Assembly: GCA_019055375.1 (NCBI GenBank)
Contig: JAHQIW010004583.1
Coordinates: forward strand, 248,001 to 312,000
From: Parelaphostrongylus tenuis
Taxonomy: Eukaryota; Nematoda; Chromadorea; Rhabditida; Metastrongylidae
DNA length: 64,000 bases
Reading direction: 5' to 3'
The notes under the pieces were generated by a model. The model ran no database searches. It was not told the origin of the DNA and saw nothing but the letters and a program-made list of their open reading frames with translations. A program made the position numbers and the translations under genes. This document shows positions 45,600 through 58,740 of the stretch, one piece after another (position 1 is the stretch's first letter; every line of letters begins with the position of its first letter).

Positions 45600-46830
45600 T
45601 GAGAAAGTTGTGCTTTGCTTATCTAATCTTTCTGTTTGGAAAGTTTGACAAACCTAAACTGTGACTTTGCCCTTGCTCTTCTTTTCCTTCTTATATGGTG
45701 CCACTGGTCCACTAATGTACTGAATTGTGGCTTGAACTCATGCACAGATAAGCAATCATCAATGGCATGCTTCTCTTTCTCTGGCATGTTATGTAAGCCT
45801 TCTGCCATGCGACATTTTGCAACGTCAAATCTGGGTAATTGAACAATCATGTAAACAATATCGACGCAACAGTAACAACCAACAATGAAATTAAATGAAC
45901 AGAGTAACTAATGATAGTGCAGCGGAACAACTCAGGATCAAAAAAGAAGAGCTGATTACGAGTAAGCCCTAATAACTCAACATTATAGCAGTGTGGATGA
46001 CACAGTGCGGCACAAATACAATTCAAAAAAGCAGTCAAATGTCAAATTTTTAAAACTTCGGGATAAGTGTATTTAACTGTGAGCATAAACTGCACCATAT
46101 TAGGGCAACTCTAGATCGCTCTTTAGTATGCTCATTTGGCAACATTACCACACCAAAGCCATCTGCCTCCGCATCACAGTACATAATAAAGTTTTTTGAC
46201 TAGAGTAAGAATCAAATACGCATTAATGAACACTTCTTTGTAGAGTTTTCATTGAGCCTACGACGGCTTTATGTACTCAAGGAGTGTAGCCGAGACAAAG
46301 ATGGTGCTCAATGACCTGGTCAAACTGAAATGATTTGACCGTGCATAGAACGAAGAGACTCAGATCTTGAGAAGCTCATGATGTGAGATCAATAAATTAA
46401 ACCAAATGGATCTATGATCACAAAGACATGTACATACTGAAAAATCTAGTAAACTTGTAGAACAGTGTAAAGGGAAAATTAGACAGAAGAAGGTGAGAAG
46501 CATTTAATCCTTTCAGAATATCACCGACCAGCTTACGGACTAGGAAGCCAAGCTCACATTTTCGACTCTACAGCCCTCCTAGCTACCTGATATTGCAGTG
46601 TGTTTAAGCGAAGTCCTCCGAAATTACACCAGCACGCATAACGTAGAGGCATAATGAGCATGTCGATACGAATAGTTTACGGCATAGACCTCACCTATGT
46701 CACCTTGCTCAATGCAGACTGGCATGGTCAAAGCATGAGTGAAAAAGAAACAAATGCACTGTGGTTGCGTGGTCATCGTGAAAACAAGTCATGAACGAAT
46801 TGGGGCAATTCCGTGTTTCAAAAAGAAGAT
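45600..46830 (+). repeat. Dispersed repeat D, copy 1
   Basis: Part 45.75-46.05 matches 59.25-59.40 kb (cttctctttctctggc, catgcgacattttgcaac against cacatgtcgcaacat, gcaacagtaacaaccaac). Part 46.07-46.82 matches 52.20-52.88 kb in order (aactgcac, gtaagaatcaaa, ttagacagaagaaggtg, gaaaaagaaacaaatgc). Confidence 0.6.
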
Positions 46831-46975
46831 TCAAGAAATTCCCAGATAACAGTCCTCTCCAGCGACTTCCTTCGTCGTCAACTTGCGCTGATCAACATAG
46901 TATGGCACACATATGTTTTGTGTGTTATATGCAGTTGACCCTCAAACTATTTTCTCAATGGACAGTCATCAAGAA

Positions 46976-47510
46976 GTGACAGCCAGTGCTAGATATGATA
47001 CTCCGAAATTCTAATATTTTTACTGCTTTTTTCGCAGTGTTATGATGTTACACATATAACTGAGAGAATTGAGTGGTGAGCAAAAACACGGCCTCGGTCA
47101 GGAATCAAACCCGCGTTTCATCCGAACCGAGGATGCTTGCTACTGATCACCTAGGTACATTTGCCCGACCACTCATTCTTCAACATCTCAATGTTAGTTA
47201 TCAGCCACTAACCTTTTATAGGTTTAGTCGGGTATGGGATTTCGCTTTATTAACCCAGTTAAGCTGACAGCCACTGCTAGATGTAATACTGCAGATTCTA
47301 GAAATTTTACTCCTTTTTTCGCAGTGTTATGATGTTACATATACATAGCACGTGTAGTAGTAGTAGCACACGTCCCCGGTATGGATGAAACGCGGGTTCA
47401 ACTTCCATCCGAGGCCGTCTTTTTGACCACCACTCAATTCTCTTAGGTATAAATGTAACATCATAACACTGCGAAAAAGCATTAAGAATACTAGAATTAC
47501 GGAGTCATCA
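46976..47510. repeat. Composite inverted-repeat element with tRNA-like cores
   Basis: Outer arms 47000-47097 and 47409-47505 are reverse complements (gcagtgttatgatgttacac and gtaacatcataacactgc; gagaattgagtggt and accactcaattctc). A direct repeat of the left flank (46976-47055) recurs at 47264-47342. Next to each arm lies a tRNA-like core: minus strand gatgaaacgcgggtttgatt (about 47110), plus strand gatgaaacgcgggttcaact (about 47385). No coding capacity. Confidence 0.65.
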
Positions 47511-48229
47511 GGAAATTGTGTAACACTAAGAAATCAAATTTATGATCCCTGAAACACCATAAATGGCGATTCATTGAAGCAGTTATAGGTAAATAGTTTT
47601 CTGAAAGTTTGCCTTAGTTGAAGGTAGATGTGGTCTATGATTCAAATTTGCATCGAGGGCTAATGGGACTGTTTGGTAGTACCTCGATATTTTACATCAC
47701 ATACCATAACTTTTTTGAGAATCCCAGCATTTTTGACATTTAATTGGTTTCGTCGTTTTCATCTTTCACAAAGGTCTTGAAACATTGTTAGTGTTGTTCC
47801 GACTGTTGCTCAAAGACTTCGTCCTACTTTTCGAACGCCGTAAACTGCCGGTAGAACTAGTTCTCCTAGTTTTCCAAAAATAGACGGGTTAGCGAATTCC
47901 CACATCGATAGCAAGAAGGTTTTGAGAGTGGAATCAAGCCAGAATATTTTTCTGATAGACTAAATTGTTGAATAATTTGCTACAACCAGGTATTTCAATT
48001 ACTTTTATTTACTTAATTTTATTGTTATCCCTCATTTGTGAAGCTATAATGATCTCAACCCTTCAAGCACCCTTGTTCATTGAACTTCAACGCCTGTTGT
48101 TGATTAATTAGTTAGGATTACTATCGATGCCATACTCTTTAGAATGGATTTATTTTTGCGCACAAGTTTTTTTTTTCCTAATTTTTAGTTCACGAAATGA
48201 AAAGGAGGTACCCCAGCCTTTAGTCAACA
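47511..48229. other. Mostly unassigned, one short repeat
   Basis: The part 47900-47965 (caagaaggttttgag, gaatcaagccagaatat) matches the repeat at 53.47-53.52 kb. The rest shows nothing. Confidence 0.45.
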
Positions 48230-49275
48230 TAAGCTGATCTTCTAATAATTAATCACTTGTAACAAGCATCATCTCAGATAAAGCAAACCAAACTATATGG
48301 AGCTATCTGCATGAGTTCACCTATCGATTAGTTGCAAGCATTCCAGGAAAAGTCTATGTGCGCCAAAACTTATCATCGCAAGATATATGGGTACCGTGAA
48401 AGAAAGTATGTTGCCCTTGTGTCGATAGTATATCAACATTGAACATAAATTGCTAAAACACATGCATATTCACAAATCCCCAATTTCGAAGTTCAGCCTC
48501 AATATCACGGAAAAACTACTCAGAAATATTTTAGAAACGCTCTAGCGCGACTGATCCAACGATTGCAAGGAAAGCTGTTCCAATATGGATTTTTCTGAGA
48601 TTCATAACAAAAGAAACTTTGAGGCATCAGTCAAAGTGATATTTTGATTTTTGCAGACAGATGGGTGATGGAAGCGCGAAAGCGATTCGAGTGTCAGAAG
48701 TGCTGAGATCCAAACAGTAAGTATGGATCGTAGGAAATAAAATCAAAGAAGTTTTGGAATAAAGATTTGAGTTATGATAGCAAGCATCAGGCTAATGGGC
48801 ATAGGCTTCTTGAGCATACAGAATATCACGCCGGACACTGAGCGTAAATTAGCAAAGATAAATTCAAAACAAGGCACAAGTCAATTCGTATTACACGAAG
48901 GCAATCGTAGGAAAAAACCAAACGAATCTCGTTGTAACCGAGAGAAAGTATGAGTCCAATTAAGCAGATAAATTCACCTCCCAATCTCCTCTCACGAAAT
49001 TCTCTAAAGTGAAATGCGTTCTTAGTCTGATAATTTCATGGTATTAGTAGTACCCTATACTAAAACCGTCTCTTTACTCCTTAAAATTTGGTATTTGCAG
49101 TTTTGTATCCAATACAAAGCAGTTGCAAGGCTTACTTAGTTACTGAACACAGCTTGAAATAGAACATTTTTAGAAGTTTATGGTAGTTTTCGTCATGAGA
49201 AGATAGAGGTAGACAAGCTACAGCGCAAATCCCATGTTTCATTACCTCTAAACACATTAATCTAAATAGTTTTTC
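48230..49275 (+). repeat. Dispersed repeat C, copy 2
   Basis: Left half matches 51.61-52.12 kb in order: ttctaataatt, gcatgagttc, ttagttgcaagcattcca, cgcaagatatatgggta, acacatgcatattcacaaat, gaaacgctctagcg, aaggaaagctg. Right half matches 34.41-35.0 kb. Confidence 0.6.
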
Positions 49276-49953
49276 ACTAAATACATCTAGACTAGCTACT
49301 TAATCTTAGCGTTATTCTTAGCTTTGCACTATTGCCTTGTTTGTAAGAAAACCAGAGCTCAATGACACATGATGAGCTTTTTGGGGAGATCACGAAGAAG
49401 GCGACTGAGTTGGCAATTGAAGTGGCCGTCAAACTCTTGCTCTGCTGCCAGAGAACAGGATGACTAGAATTCACCTCATAAGTCTTGGCTTTCGGTTGAG
49501 TTTGATCTGATGTTGTAGCTCCAACCTGCTTTGGTGTTTCAATATTACATTGATCTTGTGACTCAACCTGTAGAAGCTCGATGAAAGGTTGAAGTGTACC
49601 ACATGACTGAGTTCTGGTTGAACATCTTCTGTAGCGGAAGTGCAAGGAAAGCTCGACTAAAATTCAGAGTAAAAAATCTATACGTCACTATTTATATCGT
49701 ACGAACCTTGTCAGTAAGCATATGATTGTTGACGGATAACACTCTTTCATCAAACACAATCATGGTATTTGTCAGTCTCAAAAGACGAAGTGACTGTAAC
49801 ACACATGATCGAAAGTCCTTCTTTTCATTTCCGTACAGTGTTCCGTGTTACCTCATCATGCCATAGGACGCAAACTACAGCTGTCCACAGTGAAAAGATA
49901 CGCATAGAAAATCCTTGCTCTTTCCACCATAAAAGTAGATTCTACATCACCCT
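49276..49953. other. Stretch without recognised features
   Basis: A 117-codon minus frame (49292-49645), rich in Q, T and S, has no known motif and may be chance. Confidence 0.35.
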
Positions 49954-50013
49954 AAATGCAACCAGAATGTTGTTTTTTGACAGAAATGCAACCAGAATGT
50001 TGTTTTTTGAAAA
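49954..50013 (+). repeat. 30-bp tandem duplication
   Basis: The block starting aaatgcaaccagaatgttg occurs at 49954 and again at 49984 with no difference over the first 26 bases. Confidence 0.9.
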
Positions 50014-51609
50014 ATTGGATTGCCAACTGTTTTACTACTCTACTCGAGTATTTCAGTTTTTGCTATCGAATTGACAAAATCGGCTTTTCTCAAGCTTGGC
50101 TTCACAGTTGTGCTTATAGCAGTTGTTCCACCAAAAAATGCTATTTTTCTATACCTTTTTGTCAATGAACCGTGTATCATTATGTGGCTGATATATTTGT
50201 AGATAATCAAAAAATAATCACGCAATGAGTCATGGCGACGGTTAGTGGCTTCGACTGGCGAATGAAGACCGTTTTTTCGGGTTGCAGCTGGTATTCGAAC
50301 GGATTCCAGACAAGGGAAAGGACGAAATACATGGAGACGACGGTCGAGGGGAACGCCACCAATGGATCTTTATTCGCCGTTTATTTTCATTGCTTGCTCG
50401 CATTCCTCATCATTCTCTTGCATGATTAAGTTCGCATTCATTATTCGCTACTCTTAGCTCCAGTTTTTCCACTTTTGTAGGACATTTGTTCATCGAAACC
50501 AAATACATTCTACTAACAATTCATTGTCACCTCTGTCCTTTATCCGGCCCGTATCACGTCATAGAGGTCCTAATCTTTGCCGTATGAAGTCGTAGATCTT
50601 TATTACCTTGTCGTCATATAAAGCCTTGTCGTTATTGTGTTCATATTATTGTTGTAGTATCATTATTGTAATGTGCATATTTTATGGGTTGTCGTTATAA
50701 GGATAAATCTCATCCTCAAATTCCGCGTGGCAGGCAAATTAAGCCGAGTCAAAGAGCAGTATTCTATCGCAAAGTGTACAAGCACGACTCGGCTACCACT
50801 GCGACTGAAATAGCGCTTGTTTCTTGAAAATGGCACGCAAATCAAACAAAATTTTCTTTTCTCAGACTTGATTTGCGAACTTTGTCACTTACTCTGAATC
50901 TTTGTAACACGTCAGCAATGAAAAGATAACCTTCGAAGCTACATGTTTATCACTAAGAGATTTAGTTTAAAAGGCTAAGACTCATACATAACGTCCCAAA
51001 TGCAATGCATAATAATCAAGTATGGGACTGGGATTGAAGAATCAGGTATTTCGCGATTTTTATTTTGCTTTTGAGAGGCTCCTTCTACCGATCTTCGTTA
51101 CTGATCTTCGTACTTGGTAAATGGGCTTTTCTGCTGATTTTCGGACTTAGTCGATAGCTTATTCAACGCAGACGTTGAACAAAATTTGCAAAATCTGTTC
51201 TGTATAATCAAGAAAAATCTTTTCGAGTCACTTATAGGCGAGTGACGCTTGGTTCATTTCTGATGACTATGCCAATCATGTGTATCGTTCCAAAGTGGAA
51301 GATGTAAAACGAAGATGGCTAATTGCATAACTCCTTCATATAACAACATCAATACAATCTAATGGCTAACTATATTGAAGAGCAGCATAGAATGATTATC
51401 TACCGATGGACAAAGCAAAACATCTTATTTATAGTACATGTTGTCAAATCTTCGAATACTCTTTTTACTCAAAAATCAGCTGTCAGTTGATTGATAGACA
51501 AAATTGTTACCAATATCGGACTCTTTTGAACGATTTCATTATTGTACAAAGGAGTTCTTCACTGCATTTTGGTTTTCGAAATGTGAATGTGAAACTCGAG
51601 CTAGCTCTG
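50014..51609. other. Stretch without recognised features
   Basis: Short frames only. Confidence 0.45.
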
Positions 51610-52900
51610 AGTAAGTTATTCTGTTAATAATTTTTTACTCATTAATTTACAACAAACCTCATCGTCAGAAAGAAAATCCCAACTATGTGAAAGCGTCGTC
51701 TGCTTGAGTTCTACTACCACTTAGTTACAAGCACTCCACGACAACACTATGTGAACCAGAGTTTATCACCGCAAGATATGTGGGTATTTTAGAAGAAATT
51801 TCGCCCTCAAAATATCACCGATAATTTTGTTTAGTATAAAAAAACTGAAAAAGGTGGAACACATGCATATTCACAAATGTCTAGTTTAAAAGTTTAGGCT
51901 TAGTATTACGCATAGATTGGCAGAAATTTCCCAGAAACGCCTTAGCGTGGCTGAGTCAACGACTGTAAGGAAAGCTGCCTTGACTAGCTTTTTTCAGCAT
52001 TCATAAAAAAGACAAAATCCTCAAGTACCATTCGAACTAATATGTAAAATCTTCGAGGGCCTTTGTGAAGTACAAATACGCGGGAGCAAATTAAATGCAG
52101 GAAGTGGGGATCCGTACACAGGTTGTGATAATGAATGTATAAAATGAGCAAAAAGAGGGATGGGTAAAACCTTCGCACTACAGTGGCTGTAAATCGCACG
52201 AAGAAACTGCACTACAAAAAAAACTTCTCATCAGTCTTTTAGAATCCTCATATAGCAGAATTAATTCGCCAAAGCTACTTACAGTTGCTTCACAGCACAT
52301 GATGAAGTCGCTTGAGTGGAGTAAGAGCTGAATGCACACTGATGGTCAATTATTATCAAATATTCATTATGCTTACGACGTCATCATTTCTCCAGGAGTT
52401 CAATTGAGGCAGAAATAAAGTCCAGTAAACTAAACAAAGCGAAAAGTGTGGATCGCCCATGAAACGGAAGACAAGCGAATTCATAAAAAACTCATAGTGC
52501 GAAAATTAATAAATTGCACGAGACGAGTCTTTGATTAGAGACATGTGTATCCAAGAAATCCAGTGGACTAACAGAATAGCATGAAGGAGACGTTAGACAG
52601 AAGAAAGATATCAGCATTCGTACCTCTCAGTAATACGCCATTTAGCAGATATTTCATCTACTACGAGAAAAGTGTGCACAAATCACAGTTTGTTTGGGAT
52701 ACGCATCTGGAATTTAACCGAGCACAATAAGGAACCAGAATGAGCAGATCAGAACGAATTGTGATTACAGCATTGACCTTACACACGTCATTTTGTTAAG
52801 AGCAGATCACCACCATGGACTGAGAATTAGTGATAAAGAAACAAATTGTATTGGGGTTGTGTACTACTCGTGACGACAAATCATTAAAAAAGAAGGCTAT
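51610..52900 (+). repeat. Repeats C and D joined
   Basis: The first half matches repeat C at 48.23 kb, the second half matches repeat D at 46.07-46.82 kb, without a gap. This suggests that C and D are parts of one longer old element of at least 1.3 kb. Confidence 0.55.
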
Positions 52901-53469
52901 TTTTTTTGTTCTTGAGCAAAGCTGAAGGTTCCTACCTAACGTTCTTGCCCAGCGATTCATTTTTCCTGTGTTGTAAATACTTTCGTTTTGCGCAATATAG
53001 CACAGCAACATATAGTTGTGCATGCCATACGCAGCTGGTCCTGAAACTGTTTTCATGAGCAGTTACAAAGGAATTTATGCAGTACCAGAAAATTAAACTT
53101 GTAGTTCGCAAAACGCCAGTATGAAAGGTGGCTGTACAAGCAATCGTAAGCATTCGGCTTTGTAACGAAAGCTTGTATTAGTAAGATGTTTATTTGCTTT
53201 AGCACTCGAACCTGCAATCAAGGGTTGACCAGAGTGTTTGGCGCTATCTGTTTACACGACACAACATGATATTTATTGGGCGGAATCAAGCATTTCTTTC
53301 TTCGACTCGTTTCCTTGTACTCATCTCGCACAAATGCCTTTTCTCATTACATACGGTGTTTCGAGTGTATCTTCGAGATTTTATCGACTTTATAGTCGCC
53401 GCAAAATCGTGGTTTAGCTGATTTTCTTAGGAACCTTCGAAATAAAGAAGGAAGGCATTCACCCGTTGA
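52901..53469. other. Stretch without recognised features
   Basis: Short frames at 52.8-53.15 kb (minus), no motif. Confidence 0.45.
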
Positions 53470-53615
53470 CTGCAAGAAAGCTTTGAGGAGCGGAATCGAG
53501 CCAGAATATGGTTTCCTGACAGATTGGATCGCACACCGCTTCCACCGTCCTCTTAAAAGGGGTCCTTCCAACCACTGCTCCACAGCTATTTTTGTTGCTG
53601 AGATGGAAGGCAAGT
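53470..53615 (-). repeat. Short repeat with tRNA-like boxes
   Basis: Minus strand reads gtggagcagtggttgg (A-box-like) and, about 75 bases on, tggctcgattccgctcc (B-box-like). The downstream part recurs at 47.90-47.97 kb. A 135-codon minus frame (53347-53754) passes through it and is probably a by-product. Confidence 0.45.
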
Positions 53616-56399
53616 TAAGTGGGATCATATTATTGTTATACTTGTGTTTGGAAATTGTGTATCTTTGAGTAAACCTTTTGTCACACGTCATCAATATTGA
53701 AAAGGCAGATTCGAAGTAGGACATTGAACTATAATAGGTGGTAAAGTGTTTCACGTTATAGACGCCAACTCTTTCAGCACATTAAGTCCCAAATGTACGG
53801 TATGATAAGCAAGCACGGAATTTCGAAATGAGGTGGACGAAGTCCACGGCATATATTGGATTTCTCTTCAGAAATTTTATCATGCTGCTTCAAAATTTTT
53901 CATAAGAATTTCATATTCAGTCAATACTCTTCTGGATTTTCTGTTTCGTTCATTTAAGTATATTTCGCACAGAAAATGTTAGCAAGAAGATTTAGATGAA
54001 TAATTGATTTCTTTTGAATTTCTCTAAGGGAAAAGAAGACTTGAAGGATGGTTAAAAATTGGACAACTCCTGATGCCACTAATTAGTGCCGTTTGGGATA
54101 AACTGGAAATATTGAGGGTACTGGAATAATTTAGTGAAACTTGATGAACTGCAGCTTTTCTTCGATGGCTATAGCGCCGGACATCATGGCAATGTCCATA
54201 TATCGAAGGTAAGTGATTGCACACCTATATGGGTGAGCTCCCCACCATTAGTCGTCCTCTTCCGATGTCGTAACCAGCGGCAAATAAATACTGTCTGTGA
54301 ATTTGCAACGCGGGCACCGAGGAGATGGCACAGAGCCAGACTGTGATGATTGACAAATTGATGGAGCAAATCCAGATGAATAAGAGCAGTCGTTTCATAG
54401 GTATCGCTACTTTGTCACGAAGTGGTTTCCTGATTTTCATGATGAAAGATTGTGATGAGCTCCTAACACAACATTCCCATGAACTTTTTTGCCCGAGGAG
54501 CAGCAGCAATAAGTTACGGGGAATGATGTACTCGATATAATAGTGTGTGACTGAATTACTCGATGATATACGATAAAAAGAAAAATATGCGTAATTTTCG
54601 TATTTTATGAGAATAATTCGATGTCTCACAACTGGCATCGTTTATCAGGAAACAGTCGAATATTACAATTTCAGAGCAAAAGATTTCTGAGAAAATGTTA
54701 ATAAATTCCATACTCAAACGCGTTGTATTTCATGTTCGCATTAAAAAGATTTCTGACTGACCCTTGTTCTGAATAAAAATGCAACGCCTCATCTAAAAAT
54801 AACAAACCAATAGATAAACAATAGGACATTCAAACCAAAAAATAGAAGAAAGTAATAGCTTGTTTAACAAAGGCGTTCGACATGGCTTGCAAAAGCTGTT
54901 TTCTTCGATCGATAGTTTGTCTGAAAAAACATCTTTTCACAATGACTTTCAAAGTGCAAAGGATAATTAATTCATTCTCAGTACTATGTTGGATCATTTT
55001 ATTTTTCGGAACTGAAAGATGTAGAAAATCAAGACTGAACCATGCTTGACGTGATTTGAAAGCAATTTTTCACGCCGATATGAATACAGGTGCTTTATCA
55101 CATTATCGACTTTGAAGCGTTAGTTAGAAAGTTAAAATAGTTTAGATGTTTAAAATCTCGAAATCACAAGCTTTCGGACATCACAAAACATGATATAAAA
55201 AACCTAGAATCAAAATCATTGTAGATAAATAAGCATAACAAAAAATACGATGAAACTTAACAGCTTAACAAAAAAACTTTATACATTACAAAAATAGAAT
55301 GGCTTATATATCAAGCTCCTGAGACCACGAACTTTTGAATGACATCGAACACGATAAAATAGACTAAGAAATAAATCTATTGTAAACAAATGAAAAGGCG
55401 ACAATAATGTGCAATAAGAGTTGGAAAAATCTTCATTTTTTGAAGGACGTTCTTTTCCTGTCTAAAATTACAGATTATTAGGGCGCAGGGATGTTCTTCT
55501 ACCTAGAAATACTGATAGAAACCTCTTCAACAATGTGCTACTTTTCGCGACGATGAAGTGCTCCGAGATCGTAAGCTCACTATATAATTGCCAACTATCT
55601 CGATGTGAAGTTCAAGCAAAGGGCTGACTACCTCGAAAACAAGATGTACTTTTCTCGTCGTTGATACTGGGCACTGAAAAGGCCTACTTATGAATAGAAA
55701 ATCTACAACTTCAGTAAAAATTTAAGATAGTTTGGGTGAAGAAAATGCACGCACTGCGGAATATTTTTCCACAAAATGATGAATGCGAACTCTATCAACG
55801 TTCATTAGCTACCGAATACTAGAAATTCTTAGTATAACTTTTTTCTAAAGCCAGACACTATAGAAAAGATATTTACGGATTCCACTATCACGATATCGCC
55901 GAAAGAAATGTGAAAAAGAGCTGGAAGTGCGTTGCTATCCCAAAGACGTAGCTTTCGTATTGAAAGTAGGGATCTTTACAATAACTGGGCGTTTATTACC
56001 AGAAAGTGATTGTGAAATTCCCTTCAGTAATAACTCTTGTTCTCATAGCAGCAAAATTTTTCTGGGAACGAAACTTGCTGTATAACTGCCAACAAAGCCC
56101 TCTATGATGTTCGAACAGCGCGGTAAATTAATACGTATAAGATCAGTACAAGACAGCACGCACACTAATCTCCTATGAGAGGTCACTAAAATAGTCCTTG
56201 TATGTGCGGTGAAAAGTCCTTACGGAGCGCTGTCATACTCTTCACGTTGCTTGCGTAGATCATCCTCCTGCAAGATTTTGCCTAAAGCGCAATGAACAAG
56301 CAGGAAAACAAAAAACGGTTTTTTGGCATGGATCATATTAAGCATAGTCATAACTCGCGGAGGTCGCTTCAGAATATTAGGATGCTGAAAGAGTTTCCT
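53616..56399. other. Stretch without recognised features
   Basis: Overlapping frames on both strands at 54.02-54.64 kb lack motifs. From 54.64 to 56.40 kb no ORF of 60 codons exists. Confidence 0.45.
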
Positions 56400-56960
56400 A
56401 GCACCTTCTGTTAAATTAAAGATTATAAGATAAACAACAATAAGTATTCTTCAAAATAAACACCGTCATCATCCACGATCTTCTGCAAACGATCTGCAAG
56501 CTTCCGGATCTGCTCGAGACACTATTGCTTGGTCTTTGCAAAAAAACCTCCCAACATCCCTCTTCAACTCGATCAAATGTCTCTAATCGACGTCCACGCA
56601 GGAACTGTTCCATTAGGCAGAAATTGGACCAAAATAGGACGGCGCAACTGTACGCTGGTTGAGGCAAGACCTCAAATTTCTCAAATTCACCAAAATCTCT
56701 TAGTCTCTTTACGGGGTGAGATTTGGCACTGTATTCCTGTGACAGCTCGCGCTTTCGACGAATCAATGTCGGGCAGTTTTTTTTTAACGCATCACAGACT
56801 CGGTCCGGCTACTCACAATAGAGTACGGCATTGAGGGCGTGACCATTGGAACAAGTTCAGAATGCAGGGCACCTTTATAATCTCACCAAACGCAGATTAC
56901 GACATCTTTGCCGAACGGATTTTGACGTGGGCTCATGGCGCAATTTGATCTCTTAGAAAC
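56400..56960 (-). pseudogene. Mariner-family transposase remnant
   Basis: The minus strand from about 56930 shows NPFGKDV, SNGHALNAVLYCE, RVCDALKK (in different frames, broken by a run of nine T on the plus strand near 56780), then a 116-codon frame: FGEFEKFEVLPQPAYS (third catalytic region, aspartate lost), EQFLRGRRLETFDRVEEGC. It ends with RKLADRLQKIVDDDGVYFEE in another frame. This is the second half of a mariner transposase. It differs in sequence from the one at 3.2 kb. Inactive. Confidence 0.8.
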
Positions 56961-57199
56961 TCAGCGTTTATTCCGACTGTGATTGGAGAAATACGTGAAT
57001 AATTCTGAGATTATCCTATGAATTCACAATAACCGATACTGTGTAAAACACACATAAGATTTGGACTTTTTGCCGATGTTACGTAATTTTCTCTTCAAAC
57101 TAGTACTATCTGCTCCCTGTCTCAACTGCTCCAGATAAAAAGAGCTAAACAGCGTGAAAACCTATAATGAACCTGTCAGCGCTCGTTCAACAATTACTG
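56961..57199. other. Short unassigned gap
   Basis: Nothing recognised. Transposon ends were not identified. Confidence 0.4.
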
Positions 57200-58250
57200 A
57201 ATCCCTCCTACATGAAGCTATGCCTATATGTTGCCAAAATCGCCCCGAAAACATACAGTTCAAACATCGGCTTCTAAACTTACCCACAAAAAGGGTTCGA
57301 TAAAAGGATAGCGTTTAAGTACTCACTGTCGACCAAATTGTAGTGTAAAATAAAGCTACTCAGCTGGAACGAGAAGGGTACACGCATTGCTGGAAAATCC
57401 AAACAAACTTTCGAACTTCAAAAGGCAAAAAGTAGAGACGATGTGCAATGAGCCCAATTAGCGAGAAAAAGATCGGACTACGCATAAATGGGAAGAAGAG
57501 TCAGTAATGTTTTCTGATTCTAGCGATGTGCTCTTTCTAGAAATACGGTTTAGCAGGGAAAAATAAAAGATCGGTCCGTAAAGAATTCATGGTGGAAAGG
57601 TGAACTTAAAGAGCTGGATGTTTTCTGAATATGCAGACGTAGTGAGTGTATTTTGGGCGATCAGTGGTCGTGAAAAACAAATTAGACGAGGAATTTTACA
57701 GGAGAAGTAGAGCAGCACAGGCAACATTCAAGCCTCTTGAAGGAGCCATAGATCAACTAGCAGACTCGAAACCTTCACTTTCTGAAAAGTCCTCCTAGCG
57801 CTCTACTATTTAGCGGTCAGATGGGCTAAAACCTTATATAGGAAAAATAATGAATTATTCAGTCAGTGGCGATATTAATAGACAGTCGCTTTTGGTTATC
57901 TTCACTGTGACCACCGCAGAGAATTTCCGCACTACCGACAGAGCGTTTGAGCAGTGTCGTTTAGAATTTAACGGCACTTGAGAAGTCTAGACGTGCACAG
58001 CTGTTACTCTACTACTATGTGATAAGAAGAACAGATGAGAGATAGACGAAAGAACTGCGGAATGGTCTACAAAAGAATGCATGCTTTCTCTCGATTGTCC
58101 GCCGAATTGATGAGTGTTCATGACTACCACATGTAGTTACAAATGGTAAGGACTTTACAAATACTGAATGGGCCATTCTGACGTGACTATGTTAGAAGCA
58201 GGTAACCGACATGGAAGACGATTGCGTGAACGCGAAGCGAATGGGAAGTA
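57200..58250 (+). repeat. Dispersed repeat E, copy 2
   Basis: Partner of 36.60-37.65 kb on the same strand, with the same order of blocks and many substitutions. No shared open frame. Confidence 0.6.
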
Positions 58251-58334
58251 TGCCGCTGCCGACACTAACAGTGGAGAAGGCCATGTAAGTGGACAACTAT
58301 CCGAATATACTTAATGTGTTGAATGCTGAGGAAA

Positions 58335-58510
58335 ACTTTTAGGTTAGATGGTATTCGAACCCACATTTCACCCTACCCGGGGAGGCATGCTGAACTGTTG
58401 CATCATTGACGCCTGTTTTGACACCACTCTTTTTCGTCGTTACCCCACTCTACATCATTGGGTACAGTGTAACATCATACCAACGCTTGAGACGGTCAAA
58501 TAAAAAAAAT
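58335..58510 (-). repeat. tRNA-like foldback/SINE element, copy C
   Basis: Minus strand: agagtggtgtcaaaacagg, A-box-like gatgcaacagttcagc, core gggtgaaatgtgggttcgaa with a near-consensus B box. Upstream (58440-58505) it carries the gatgttacac and tttatttgaccg sequence also found at 25.5 and 47.0-47.5 kb. Confidence 0.6.
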
Positions 58511-58655
58511 TCTATCCAAATGTAAGCAATACTAAAATCAATATGCAAGATTTATAGAGAAAAGAGGGGTGAAAAGGTGTACAACGGAAATTTGTGTAAT
58601 GCCCTGATGAATGGTTGTAAGAAGAAATGAATTGTAAGAAAGAAACAACTACTCA

Positions 58656-58740
58656 CCTTGAGGAGTTTAGTGGAAGCAACCGGGCTGGGGTGACGAGGAG
58701 CAATGGCTGCGCAACCAAGTGGATGTCTTATATAGTCTTT
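58656..58740 (-). promoter_or_regulatory. TATA-box promoter and first exon of a minus-strand gene
   Basis: TATATAAG lies at 58734-58727, flanked upstream by a GC-rich block (gcgcggggcg, about 58763). About 70 nt downstream is a consensus donor ctcaag|gtgagt (exon end 58657). The exon between has no ATG, so it would be a 5' untranslated first exon, or a reading frame could enter from upstream (ATG at 58767). The next exon was not found. A repeat E copy and a tRNA-like element lie in the putative intron. Confidence 0.4.

Noticed and set aside
49769..50225. Plus-strand frames with the repeated peptide ATRMLFFDRN
   Set aside because: The peptide repeat is the result of a 30-bp tandem duplication. 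No start or splice context.
53347..53754. 135-codon minus frame
   Set aside because: It runs through a short tRNA-like repeat and has no motif outside it.
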